Assembly (NCBI GenBank): GCA_018830105.1
Contig: JAHJTC010000005.1
Coordinates: 24,090-88,089 of the forward strand
Length of the DNA: 64,000 nucleotides
Direction: 5' to 3'
From: Bacteroidota bacterium
GTDB taxonomy: Bacteria > Bacteroidota > Bacteroidia > Bacteroidales > F082
Part shown: positions 52,694 through 60,735 of the stretch, piece after piece
How positions within the stretch are numbered: position 1 is the stretch's first letter
How the letters are laid out: every line of letters starts with the position of its first letter
Program-made: the position numbers and the translations under genes
Notes under the pieces: generated by a model
What the model was told of the DNA's origin: nothing
What the model saw: only the letters and a program-made list of their open reading frames with translations
The model's database searches: none

Positions 52694-53722
52694 TTATTGA
52701 AGTTCTTGTGGAAAGTCTACTGTAATATAATTCACTTTAATTCCATACTTAAAATTTCCTATGTGAGAATACTCAAAACTACCGTTGTCATCGACATCTA
52801 TTTTATCACCAGTTAGGTATAAAATACTTATAAGGCTATATGACGGGCTCAACTCTTCCTCTTTAATTTTTGTAAATAATAGATATTCAAGACTAGAATA
52901 ATACCAATTCATAATATTTCTATTCAAACATAGTCCTACATTGCCGATATCTTCATTGCCATAGAATAGATAATAATCATATACATTATCTTCAATATCA
53001 TTTGGCCTTCGTAAATCAGAATCACCTCCCTTTTTAGTAATTTCAACAGGGTTGATCACATAAAAATTCCCCTCCGGATCAGGTAACATAGCATTTATGG
53101 CTAATTTCAGCTGATTCGCTGCATCAGAATCGCCTAAAAATTCATCACATCTTCCTTTCATTTCTCCATACCACCAGTCATCGCCTTCCTCAAAAGGGCC
53201 ATCCAGTACCGGTGATGGTGGCACTTCGCCCTTTTCTCCTGTTACTACCTGTACGGTAAAATGAAGCAGGCCTTCATCAACAGTAGCTTCCTGCAGGTTT
53301 ACCAGCGAAAGGCCTTTTTCGGCATATGCCACTGCATGATAAGTGGTGCTGATCTCCTGTATCATCTCGTTAAACTTATCCGTGAGATCAGTCATATTAA
53401 CCTCACTGCCCGATAGCAACAGGCTAAACGACAAGGTATCGATAGCAAATGATTTGTAAAACTCGTTCGGGAAGCCGTAGCAATAGTTAAAGGTGGATTC
53501 CAAATACCACAAGGCAGAATCAGCACTGATGGTTTCGAGGCTTTTAAAGCCGGGATAAGCCTTATGGTACTCCACTTTGTTGATAAAGCTATTGATGCTT
53601 TTACCAACTTTTAGATCGAAAGCCGAAACAGGCCGTTCTGTTGCAATTTCGTTGGTGTCTTTGCTACAAGCTGATACGAGCAATACAATTGCGCATAAAA
53701 AGAAAAATTGATTCAGTTTCAT
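52694..53722 (-). CDS. Lipoprotein heading the Rhs operon
   Basis: The 342-residue product has a lipobox (IVLLVSAC) and no recognised domain. Visible parts are helix-rich stretches (SINSFINKVEYHKAYP, DKFNEMIQEISTTYHAVAY) and an acidic Trp-containing region (EEGDDWWYGEMKG). It is the first gene of the minus-strand Rhs operon, 21 bases before the propeller gene. It may be a surface-exposed or periplasmic helper for the system. Confidence 0.8.
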   Translation of the reverse strand: MKLNQFFFLCAIVLLVSACSKDTNEIATERPVSAFDLKVGKSINSFINKVEYHKAYPGFKSLETISADSALWYLESTFNYCYGFPNEFYKSFAIDTLSFSLLLSGSEVNMTDLTDKFNEMIQEISTTYHAVAYAEKGLSLVNLQEATVDEGLLHFTVQVVTGEKGEVPPSPVLDGPFEEGDDWWYGEMKGRCDEFLGDSDAANQLKLAINAMLPDPEGNFYVINPVEITKKGGDSDLRRPNDIEDNVYDYYLFYGNEDIGNVGLCLNRNIMNWYYSSLEYLLFTKIKEEELSPSYSLISILYLTGDKIDVDDNGSFEYSHIGNFKYGIKVNYITVDFPQELQ

Positions 53723-54526
53723 AAAATTAGATTTTTGGTTAATAAAAAGGCGTTTGTCCAGATCTTGTTCCGGAGAAATCGTTCATTGTATATTTTTGCG
53801 TAAGGCATTGGCTTGGGTTTTGGTTGGTGTAAAGGTATTTATGCAATAAGTTCAGCAAGTTTGTTGCGGGGGCTTGCAAGCAGTGTGTACTGTAGAATAA
53901 TTATTAACTGGAGCAAAACAATTGCATATATACTTGTAGATCAATACAATAATTGCATGTGTGGGTGGTATTAGATGTGCCGGTTGTTTCATGGCTAATT
54001 GTTTGTCGGGACAATAGTAAAAGTGTTTTTCTAAAATTCCAAGAAAAAATACAAATAAATTAAAATTTGCTCTAATTTAGAATATTTCCAGATTTAATTT
54101 GCTCAAGCATTTGATCATATTGATGTGGATTTAAGGTTCTTGGAATTTAAACTTTTGATTCTTGACAATTTCCAGTTTCTAAAATCACCAGATTTGAAGT
54201 ATTTCGGCAGTTTTATGCCAACTTATACCTTCACAAACTTAGCTAGTGTCATGTCAACACTACTTTAGCCGGTCCAAGTCTTGTTCTTTTTCCTCAACTC
54301 TGCAAAATAAATCCTTTACGTAGCTTAGGCTATGCGCAGAATTTCTTTTTTGATTTGAGAAAAAATTGCTACGACTTAACCGACACAGTAGCATTGACAC
54401 GACACTAGGGAAAATCAAAATTTCATCAATAAAGTCGTCCTCGGCAGAGCGCACAGGCCATCCTTTCCTACCTGACTGCGCCAGCAGCGTTTACCTGCTG
54501 AAGGCATACAGGTTCGTAAGTTTACC
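53723..54526. other. AT-rich intergenic region upstream of the Rhs operon
   Basis: About 800 bases carry the promoter space of the Rhs operon. Short frames at 54260-54454 and 54366-54836 overlap repeats and have no family resemblance. No TAnnTTTG element near the 53722 start was identified with confidence. Confidence 0.45.
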
Positions 54527-54574
54527 TCCCGACTATAAAGAGGGAGGGTTTGGTCCTTTGCCTGGTCAAAGGAC
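54527..54574. repeat. Pair of hairpins CCTCCC/GGGAGG and GTCCTTTG/CAAAGGAC
   Basis: CCTCCC at 54527 pairs with GGGAGG, and GTCCTTTG pairs with CAAAGGAC around CCTGGT just after it. They open the first large duplicated module. Confidence 0.7.
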
Positions 54575-54612
54575 AAGAAAACCAGCTTATGCCGTTGGTT
54601 TTTTGTTTTTCC

Positions 54613-55432
54613 GGATACGGATTGCACTTCGGCAGGCTCCCTTCGGCAGGCTCAGGGCATCGCAGCCCAGGCAAATCCGCACCAGAGGGAGCAGGCTGAC
54701 AGGGGGCGCGACTTCAAGCAAGTCAGGGCGCGACTCCAAGTCGCACCCTGACTTTGCCAAAATTGAAAGCAATCTTGTTTATGGTAAAACGGCTGCTAAG
54801 CGTTACCTATTTGGGCTAATTATTATAATGGTTTGAATAGCTGTAGTTTGTTAGCGTGTTTCTTGTGCGAGTAAGGATAGTTTGAGTAGAAGTTTGCATG
54901 ATATCAGTAAAAGTTTGCATGATTTTAGAAGAAGTTTGGATGATTCCGGAAGAAGTTTGAATGATTCCTGTAAAAGTTTGGATGATTTCAGTAAAAGTTT
55001 GCATGATTTCAGAAAAAGTTTGGATGTTTCCAGGAAAAGCTTGGATGATTCCAGTAAAAGTTTGGATGTTTTCAGAAGAAGTTTGAATGATTCCGGGAAA
55101 AGTTTGAGAAGTTGCCGGAAAAGATAGGGCTGCGAGCAAAAGAAAAGCACGGAACGAACGAATATCAAAAGGGAGTTTTTAAATTTTTTCAGAGCGTGTT
55201 TGATTTAATAAAAGAAGAATTGCTACATTAGCTGCGACAATAACCAAAACCTGAACTTATGCCTGCAGCAAAACGACTGAATTTTCCACCATTAAGCATG
55301 AAAAGCTTGAAAAACATTAAAAATCCGCTCAATGGTTTTGAAAAATAAAAAAGGTAAACCTGAACCTATCCAACAGATTATTGCGGAGATGATTCATAAA
55401 CATGGGTATAGAAGAAGTTGGCGCCAATTAAA
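54613..55432. repeat. Large duplicated module, copy 1
   Basis: The segment matches about 60650-61422: a GATTGC-interrupted palindrome with TTCGGCAGGCTC iterations, the GTCGC hairpin (54720-54754), the word AAAACGGCTGCTAAGCGTTA, a 21-bp tandem array, then AGATAGGGCTGCGAG and a constant block up to ATAGAAGAAGTTGG. The final part also occurs at 59375-59506. The module sits directly in front of the 55450 gene. Confidence 0.88.
54891..55127 (+). repeat. Exact 21-bp tandem array, 11 units
   Basis: The word AGTTTG (one AGCTTG) occurs at 54891 and every 21 bases up to 55101, eleven times without a slip. The unit is AGTTTGvATGATTyCnGnAAA, equivalent to a SLHDFRK heptad in one frame. The heptad frame has no ATG (only TTG at 54882) and the opposite strand is also open, so coding is doubtful. 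Confidence 0.9.
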
Positions 55433-55460
55433 ACAAAACTCCAGATATTATGACAGATGA
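55332..55460 (+). CDS. Short conserved leader ORF before the PIN-like gene
   Basis: ATG at 55332 opens a 42-codon frame (MVLKNKKGKPEPIQQ, then IIAEMIHKHGYRRSW) that overlaps the start of the 55450 gene by 11 bases. A near-identical frame precedes the AraC-type gene (61327-61431), and a broken one precedes 59590. The N-terminal part is conserved in all three. It could be a leader peptide or a fragment of a host gene. Low confidence. Confidence 0.3.
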   Translation: MVLKNKKGKPEPIQQIIAEMIHKHGYRRSWRQLKQNSRYYDR

Positions 55461-57369
55461 TAAAAGAGTATATTTCTTATTTTCAAGATTAGAAACAGAC
55501 CAGTCTAATAAGGCTGTGTACAATATTGTGCTTGATTATTTTTTAGATAATAAAAATAACTTCGCATCTGTAATAGATATTTCTAATTCTCTAGTGCCTA
55601 AGAAGATTAATTTTAGTCCTGAAACGATACAGAATATTTTACTTCAATTAAACTATTCTGAATTATTTGACCAGTTAACCACACAAAAGGAATTAAATGA
55701 ACCGTTTAGATTTAAATCGAGTGTTTATGAGAAATTGTCTAGCTACACTAATTACATCAATAAACTAAATATTTATGTAAACACTTTTCTGGGGTCTAAA
55801 GGTTATCCTAAAAAAAGAAGCGAATCAGTTATTGAGATATTGCTGGAAACAATTTTCACTCGAAATATTCAATATTTAAAAAAGATATTATCAGCCAAAG
55901 AAGAGATAAAACTAAAACTGCAAATAAATGGTAAACATTTGAACTTTAGCAAAAAGGATTGCGAGTATTATAATGAGATGATTCTTGAGTCGTCTAGTGA
56001 GTTTAATGAAATACTAAGAGTATTAATTCTTAAAATGTTTGAGTTTTTATCTCTTAATCATAATCCAAAACACAAGGAAACCATGAACCAAAGGTTCAAT
56101 GGTAGGGTATTTTATCTTGATAGTTCGTTTATTTTAAGATTGTTTGGTTTTGATAATGAAATTAGAGAAGAAAGGTCTATTAAGTTAATTAATATACTAA
56201 AAGAAATAGATGATGTTGAGTTTGTGGTACATAGAGAGACCATTTCAGAAGCTCAATTTCGTATAAAAGAGATAATTTCACATAGTGTTCCAATAATTCA
56301 TCATCGAGAAAAAATTATTAAAAAAATATTTGAATATGTGCCCGAAAAGGGTTCTAATACTGTAAATCTATACTTCCGCCTTAAAGCACTTGGAAAAATT
56401 ACTAACGAAAAGGATTTTCTTATATATTTTGCAAATATCACACAGAAACTCAAAGATGTTTTTAAGTCGCAAAAATTTAGAATTGACGATACTTCAATTA
56501 AGTTGTCCAAAACAAAAGCTGGAGACTTATTAACTAAATTATCAAAAACTGAAAAATCCAAACCAAGGATTAAACACATTATTAAGCTTTTATCACATCT
56601 CGAAAATCTGCGTGGTGCTAATAAATACAATCCTTTTGATATTAAATATTGGCTCGTAACGACTGATAACAAAACATTAAATATAGATTATGAAATTTGC
56701 GAGAAATCAGATAGTGCCTTAAAAAGTGTTTGCATTTTGCCAACTGAATTAATTAGAATGATTGATGGGGTTGGTGAAATTACAGGAGACCATATTACCG
56801 TATTTAAAAGTTATATATTACAATCACACGTTTTTGTTGAAAATTACAATGAGAATGATGTTAATGTAATTGAAAGAATTGCTACGCTTATTGAGACAGT
56901 TGACTTGGTAAAGTATGATAGCGAAGAAATGATTAAAAATTTATTCGAAAAAAACAGCTTTGTTGATATTCAAAAAAGACTAAATAATATTGAAAGCGAG
57001 AAAGAAAAAAATGAAACTTTAGTAACGCTTTTTAACGAAGCTAATGAAGGGTACATAGAAACAAAGTATACGAATTTATTGTGTAAATTATCAAATAGTT
57101 ACACTAAAATTGGAAAGATTATTTTCCCCATTTCTGTATTTTTATTGCCAACATTATTTTTTATTTATATCGGCAAACAGATAATTAATCCAAATCTAAA
57201 TATTATTGACCCTAAAACTTATTTTATAAAGGAGAGTTGGGATTCATTAAATATTGTCATTACGATTTTTAATGGGACAATATTGACAATTGCCTTTTTA
57301 ATAAATAGAAAATATTCGGATAAATTTGTTAAATGGTATGTAAGATGGCGATTAAGAAAGTACAAATAA
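55450..57369 (+). CDS. PIN-like nuclease domain protein with two C-terminal membrane segments
   Basis: The 639-residue protein has a long helical N-terminal part (1-215), then a PIN-like domain: VFYLDSSFILRLF with Asp224, HRETISEA with Glu267, and WLVTTDNKTL with Asp406. These three acidic positions are placed as in metal-dependent PIN RNases, though the domain is longer than normal (inference). At the end two hydrophobic segments (about 558-580 and 602-622) anchor it in the inner membrane. The gene has very low GC, unlike the left half of the window, and is followed at once by an attC-like site. A membrane-bound nuclease would fit defence or toxin roles. Confidence 0.65.
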   Translation: MTDDKRVYFLFSRLETDQSNKAVYNIVLDYFLDNKNNFASVIDISNSLVPKKINFSPETIQNILLQLNYSELFDQLTTQKELNEPFRFKSSVYEKLSSYTNYINKLNIYVNTFLGSKGYPKKRSESVIEILLETIFTRNIQYLKKILSAKEEIKLKLQINGKHLNFSKKDCEYYNEMILESSSEFNEILRVLILKMFEFLSLNHNPKHKETMNQRFNGRVFYLDSSFILRLFGFDNEIREERSIKLINILKEIDDVEFVVHRETISEAQFRIKEIISHSVPIIHHREKIIKKIFEYVPEKGSNTVNLYFRLKALGKITNEKDFLIYFANITQKLKDVFKSQKFRIDDTSIKLSKTKAGDLLTKLSKTEKSKPRIKHIIKLLSHLENLRGANKYNPFDIKYWLVTTDNKTLNIDYEICEKSDSALKSVCILPTELIRMIDGVGEITGDHITVFKSYILQSHVFVENYNENDVNVIERIATLIETVDLVKYDSEEMIKNLFEKNSFVDIQKRLNNIESEKEKNETLVTLFNEANEGYIETKYTNLLCKLSNSYTKIGKIIFPISVFLLPTLFFIYIGKQIINPNLNIIDPKTYFIKESWDSLNIVITIFNGTILTIAFLINRKYSDKFVKWYVRWRLRKYK

Positions 57370-57371
57370 CT

Positions 57372-57504
57372 GGTGCTAACACGCGGTATAAAACATTGGG
57401 GTTTAGGCGGATATGTAAGCACCCTGCCACGCTTCAAATTTGGTGTAACTGGACAGGAAAGTAGCCCGCAATCCCCAACGATTTCATACCGCCAACCGTT
57501 GGAT
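57372..57504 (+). other. attC-like recombination site 1
   Basis: The left arm GTGCTAACACGCGGTAT..ATTGGGG pairs imperfectly with the right arm CCCCAACGATTTCATACCGC..CAACCGTTGGAT. The right end GTTGGAT (57498-57504) fits GTTRRRY, and TAAC at the left fits the AAC of the opposite core. The site starts 3 bases after the stop of the 55450 gene and ends 26 bases before the next ATG. Unpaired bases in one arm are as expected of attC. Confidence 0.6.
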
Positions 57505-57530
57505 GTTATTAAAAAAAAACAAAAATTTGA

Positions 57531-58013
57531 ATGAGTTACAACTGGGAGAAAATATTTAAAAGTAAAACTGACAAAGAACTTTATGAAATTTTCTTAGGAA
57601 GAAAACAATTGGGCGCTGAAGCAAAAAAATTTGCTGAAGTAGAACTTAAATCAAGAAATTTCAAATTTGATAATATTGATTCTCATAAAAAGAAATGGAC
57701 ACTTGAAAAACTAATTGAAGATGAAAGAAATGAAAAAGGACCATTTTTTGGAATAGGTTTGAGTTGGGCTTCAAATTCGAATAATTACCTTTTCATGTTC
57801 ATATTAGGAATTGGAATAACAGTTTTAATGACTCTTGACTATTTTTTTAATTTCTTAAACCAAGGACAGGAGAAAATAAATCATAATGAACAGATTTTAT
57901 TCCTAATATTTTTTACGTCTTTTTCATTTGTAGGATTTTTAGTATATCGGAAAAAGAAGAAGCAAGAAAAGAGAAGAAGGGAAAAAATAGATGAATTAAT
58001 CAAAGAAATTTAG
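57531..58013 (+). CDS. Small two-helix membrane protein (cassette gene)
   Basis: The 160-residue product has a charged N-terminal half with helices (KELYEIFLGRKQLGAEAKKF), two membrane segments (about 88-110: YLFMFILGIGITVLMTLDYFF; and 124-140: ILFLIFFTSFSFVGFLVY) and a very basic tail (RKKKKQEKRRREKI). No family is recognised. It lies between attC-like sites 1 and 2 with its ATG 26 bases after the first, so it has the layout of a promoterless cassette gene. Confidence 0.7.
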   Translation: MSYNWEKIFKSKTDKELYEIFLGRKQLGAEAKKFAEVELKSRNFKFDNIDSHKKKWTLEKLIEDERNEKGPFFGIGLSWASNSNNYLFMFILGIGITVLMTLDYFFNFLNQGQEKINHNEQILFLIFFTSFSFVGFLVYRKKKKQEKRRREKIDELIKEI

Positions 58014-58158
58014 TAATAACAACAGGTAACAAAAAACATAGTGCAATTGGAAATCAGAGTGATAAATGACGATATTAGCAACAAATAAAGTGAGTGATAG
58101 TTTGAAAAATAAAGGTTTCAAAAATCCAAACGCACCATATTCAAACCGTTGTGTGGCA
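58012..58158 (+). other. attC-like recombination site 2
   Basis: AACAACAGG..CATAGTGCAATTGG at the left pairs with CCAAACGCACCATATTCAAACCGTTGT at the right across about 100 bases. The right core reads GTTGTGT (58148-58154), deviating from GTTRRRY at one place. The site begins at the stop of the 57531 gene and ends about 17 bases before the next ATG. Confidence 0.5.
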
Positions 58159-58174
58159 TTATACAAATCCTAAT

Positions 58175-58645
58175 ATGAAAATAACAAACATATTTTTATT
58201 GATTTTTTTAAAAATCGCAATTCATTCGGTATTTGGACAGAATAAATGTGATACAACACAATATGGAGAAAATGAAGAAATATTTGTGATAGTCGAAATT
58301 ATGCCGACTCCAAACATTACGTCTAAGCAATTGGAAATAATTCTAAATTCATCAATAGACCTCAATGAATATCCAGATGATTTAAAGAAACCAATTTACA
58401 TCACATTTATAATCAATTGTAAAGGCGAAGATTTTAATTACAAGTTCCATACTCAAATTGATCAAAAACTTCAGGTCAAACTAAATAATATTTTGAAATC
58501 GAATCTGAATTGGACTCCTGCATATCATAATGGAGAACCAGTTGACATTAGTAAAAATATTAAAATTGAGATTGTAAATAATCAGTTTCAAGTTCCAGAT
58601 TTTGAAAATCAAAAAAGGAATAAAAAGAGTCGAAAGAAGAAATAA
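58175..58645 (+). CDS. Secreted TonB-C-like domain protein (cassette gene)
   Basis: From the ATG at 58175 the product has 156 residues; the GTG at 58151 lies inside the attC-like site. It has a signal peptide (IFLLIFLKIAIHSVFGQ) and a domain with the order of TonB C-terminal repeats in Bacteroidota (IFVIVEIMPTPN, IYITFIINCKGEDFNYK, LNNILKSNLNWTPAYHNGEPV, KIEIVNNQF). It lacks the membrane anchor and proline linker of TonB itself. The gene is flanked by GTGTGGCATTAT (58150) and ATAACGCCACAC (58643), near-perfect inverted copies. Confidence 0.75.
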   Translation: MKITNIFLLIFLKIAIHSVFGQNKCDTTQYGENEEIFVIVEIMPTPNITSKQLEIILNSSIDLNEYPDDLKKPIYITFIINCKGEDFNYKFHTQIDQKLQVKLNNILKSNLNWTPAYHNGEPVDISKNIKIEIVNNQFQVPDFENQKRNKKSRKKK

Positions 58646-58720
58646 CGCCACACAGTAATTAGGAGTTCATGTGGCACCAAGTGCCCTTCCGATAGTTATA
58701 GGAAGAACTCCCGGTTGAAC
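58643..58720 (+). other. attC-like recombination site 3
   Basis: The site starts in the stop of the 58175 gene (AATAACGCCACACAG) and ends with GTTGAAC (58714-58720), a full GTTRRRY match. AGGAGTTC at the left pairs with GAACTCCC at the right, and a small stem CTTCCGATAGTTATAGGAAG lies inside. It is shorter than the other sites. Confidence 0.5.
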
Positions 58721-59110
58721 TACAATCCCCAACCGAAGTCTGATATTATGGAAATTGCACAGGGTCTATATAGGAGTGCGGAATGTGAGACGGAAAACGA
58801 GTGATAAAGAAATTGGAACCGTAACCCTTTCAGCAATCATAACTGCATTTACTCACCCATTTTTTGGTCTTTGCTCAATCGTTTTTGGTGTTTGCACAAG
58901 CATAATTGGTGTTTGCACATCCGTAACGGGAATGTTCCGGAATGGGGAAGGCTAACAGCCAGCTTTTCAATGAACGAATAGCGGTATTGTGCCCTATTGA
59001 CAGAATAGGATCGTTGATGGCCATTGAAGGGCTTTTCGTCAATTGCTGTTTTGGTTGTAAAAAGTGCAGGGATACCGATTGCACTTCGGTGGGCTCAGCC
59101 CAGGCAAACA
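58721..59110. repeat. Module M, copy 1 (non-coding)
   Basis: From TACAATCCCCAACCGAAG through TTTCAGCAATC, three 21-base units (TTTGCTCAATCG, TTTGCACAAGCA, TTTGCACATCCG; anchors 58872, 58893, 58914), GGGAATGTTCCGGAAT, GATCGTTGATGGCCATTGAAGG and GCAGGGATACCGATTGCACTTCGG. Copies lie at 60300-60735 and 63601-64000. It has no ORF of note. Confidence 0.8.
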
Positions 59111-59589
59111 GGCATCAGTAAAATGTTTCTGATTGTTCAAGCTGCAACACAAGAATTTTCAGCTGTTTTTGTGCAGAATTTTTGTATTATGACAGAGAAA
59201 GTTTAAATTAGCAGCGAAAATTAACCAATAGCTCACTATATGCCAAATTCCATGGTTTTAAATGCTGTGAAAATGTGGCAATTAATTTTAAGGAAATGAT
59301 GATGAATACAGCTACATCTCCGGGAATGAAATGCTGCAATCGTTTAAAAATTGCATTGATGACAAAACCAGGCCATGCCGGCAGCAAAACGACTGAAATT
59401 TACCACCATTAAGCATGAAAAGCTTGAAAAACATTAAAAATCCGCTCAATGGTTTTGAAAAATAAAAAAGGTAAACCTGAACCTATCCAACAAATAGTGA
59501 ATGGTAGATTCAATAAACCTGAACATGTAAACTAGTTGTGTGCAACTATAGTGAACATCCTGCAAATGAGAAACTAACAACTAATAGAA
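59111..59589. other. Intergenic region with a partial copy of the duplicated module
   Basis: The first part (59111-59374) has no recognisable content. From 59375 to 59506 it matches the end of the large module (GGCAGCAAAACGACTGAA..AACCTGAACCTATCCAAC) and then leaves it. The short frames of the other copies are broken here by a base insertion. Confidence 0.65.
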
Positions 59590-60162
59590 ATGAAAATGAC
59601 GACTGGAATAATAATTGGACTATTGATTTTGATTACTTCCTTAGGACTTTTTGCTTGCAAAGGAAAACTACAAGGAAAAGATAAAGTTAAAGAAACCAAA
59701 GTTGCAGATAATCCATACCTTGATTTAAGAACTCAAGCAATTAACGTGACTCCTGACCAATTGCAATTGAAACTTGATAATGATAAAGACATTTATGGGA
59801 TTGTAATGGATTGGAATATGGGTGATGCGATTGTGACGGTTGTTTCGTTTAAGACTGGTGATGCAAGTGTTTACATGAGTACAGGACAAGCATTTATTGG
59901 TGGATATGCGCATGAAACCGTAATTAATGCAGCTAAACAATTTGTGATTTCTGGGGAAAAATATTTTTCAAAAGCAATAAAGACTGAGAATTCAGAACCG
60001 ACAAAAGAACAAAAAGTTGATTTCTATTTTCTGACTAAATCAGGTAGATATTATATTGAAGAAGATTTTACAAAAATAGAGAATAGCACATCTGATTTAT
60101 TAGGACTTTTTGAAGCTGGAAACCAAGTAATAACTGAGTATAGATTAAAAACTGATAAATAA
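59590..60162 (+). CDS. Lipoprotein of unknown function (cassette gene)
   Basis: The 190-residue product has a lipobox (ILITSLGLFAC) after a short hydrophobic segment and a mature region with alternating strands (IYGIVMDWNMGDAIVTVVSFKTG, ASVYMSTGQAFIGGYAHETV, DFYFLTKSGRYYIEEDF). No family is recognised. It has AT-rich codon use like the other cassette genes and is followed 3 bases later by attC-like site 4. Confidence 0.7.
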   Translation: MKMTTGIIIGLLILITSLGLFACKGKLQGKDKVKETKVADNPYLDLRTQAINVTPDQLQLKLDNDKDIYGIVMDWNMGDAIVTVVSFKTGDASVYMSTGQAFIGGYAHETVINAAKQFVISGEKYFSKAIKTENSEPTKEQKVDFYFLTKSGRYYIEEDFTKIENSTSDLLGLFEAGNQVITEYRLKTDK

Positions 60163-60164
60163 TA

Positions 60165-60299
60165 GCAGCGCACAACACACAATATAGCCAATAAGGGTTT
60201 CAGTGGTATGCGAAGGTTTGTAACCCGCTTTAACTTTTCGTGTAACCTGATAGGAAATCACCCGCAATCCCTTACTGGCCATATTGTCAAACGTTGAAC
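60165..60299 (+). other. attC-like recombination site 4
   Basis: Left arm ACAACACACAATATAGCCAATAAGGG and right arm CCCTTACTGGCCATATTGTCAAACGTTGAAC pair over about 25 positions with a few unpaired bases. The right end GTTGAAC (60293-60299) fits GTTRRRY. The interior GTGTAACCTGATAGGAAATC..CCCGCAATCCC is close to sites 1 and 5 (GTGTAACTGGACAGGAAAGT..CCCGCAATCCCC). This is the best of the five sites. Confidence 0.65.
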
Positions 60300-60735
60300 T
60301 ATAATCCCCCAACCGAAACCAATTATTATGGAAATTGCATAGGGTCAATATAGGAGAGCGGAATGTGAGACAGCAAACGAATGTAAAGAAATTGGAACCG
60401 TAAACGTTTCGGCAATTGTAACTACATTTGATCGTCCATTTTTAGTCTTAGCTCAATCGTTTCTGGTGCTTGCACAAGCATAATTGGTGTTTGCACATTC
60501 GTAAACGGGAATGTTCCGGAATTGGGAAGGCTATCAGGCAGCTTTTCAATGAACCAATAGCGGTATTGTGCCGTATTGACAGGAAGGGCTCGTTGATTGC
60601 CATTGAAGGGCTTTTTTATTACTTGCTGTTTTGGTTTTAAAAATTGCAGGGATAGCGATTGCACTTCGGCAGGTTTACCTGGCAACAGACAGGCTCCCTT
60701 CGGCAGGCTCAGGGCATCGCAGCCCAGGCAAATCC
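60300..60735. repeat. Module M, copy 2
   Basis: Same order as the copy at 58721 (TATAATCCCCCAACCGAAACC, TTTCGGCAATTG, 21-base units with TTTGCACAAGCATAATTGG, GGGAATGTTCCGGAATT, GCAGGGATAGCGATTGCACTTCGG) and joined directly to the second large module. No ORF of note. Confidence 0.8.

Noticed and set aside
54366..54836. 156-codon open frame before the first 21-bp array
   Set aside because: It runs through hairpins and dispersed repeats; such translated repeat frames (RLRASQP-type) are common artefacts in Bacteroidota.
54882..55127. 81-codon heptad-repeat protein read from the 21-bp array
   Set aside because: Only a TTG start, no ribosome site, and the opposite strand is equally open. Kept as a repeat rather than a gene, though coding is not fully excluded.
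57372..57504. Site 1 as a simple transcription terminator
   Set aside because: The inverted arms are separated by about 70 bases with unpaired bases on one side only and are not followed directly by a T run, which fits attC better than a terminator.
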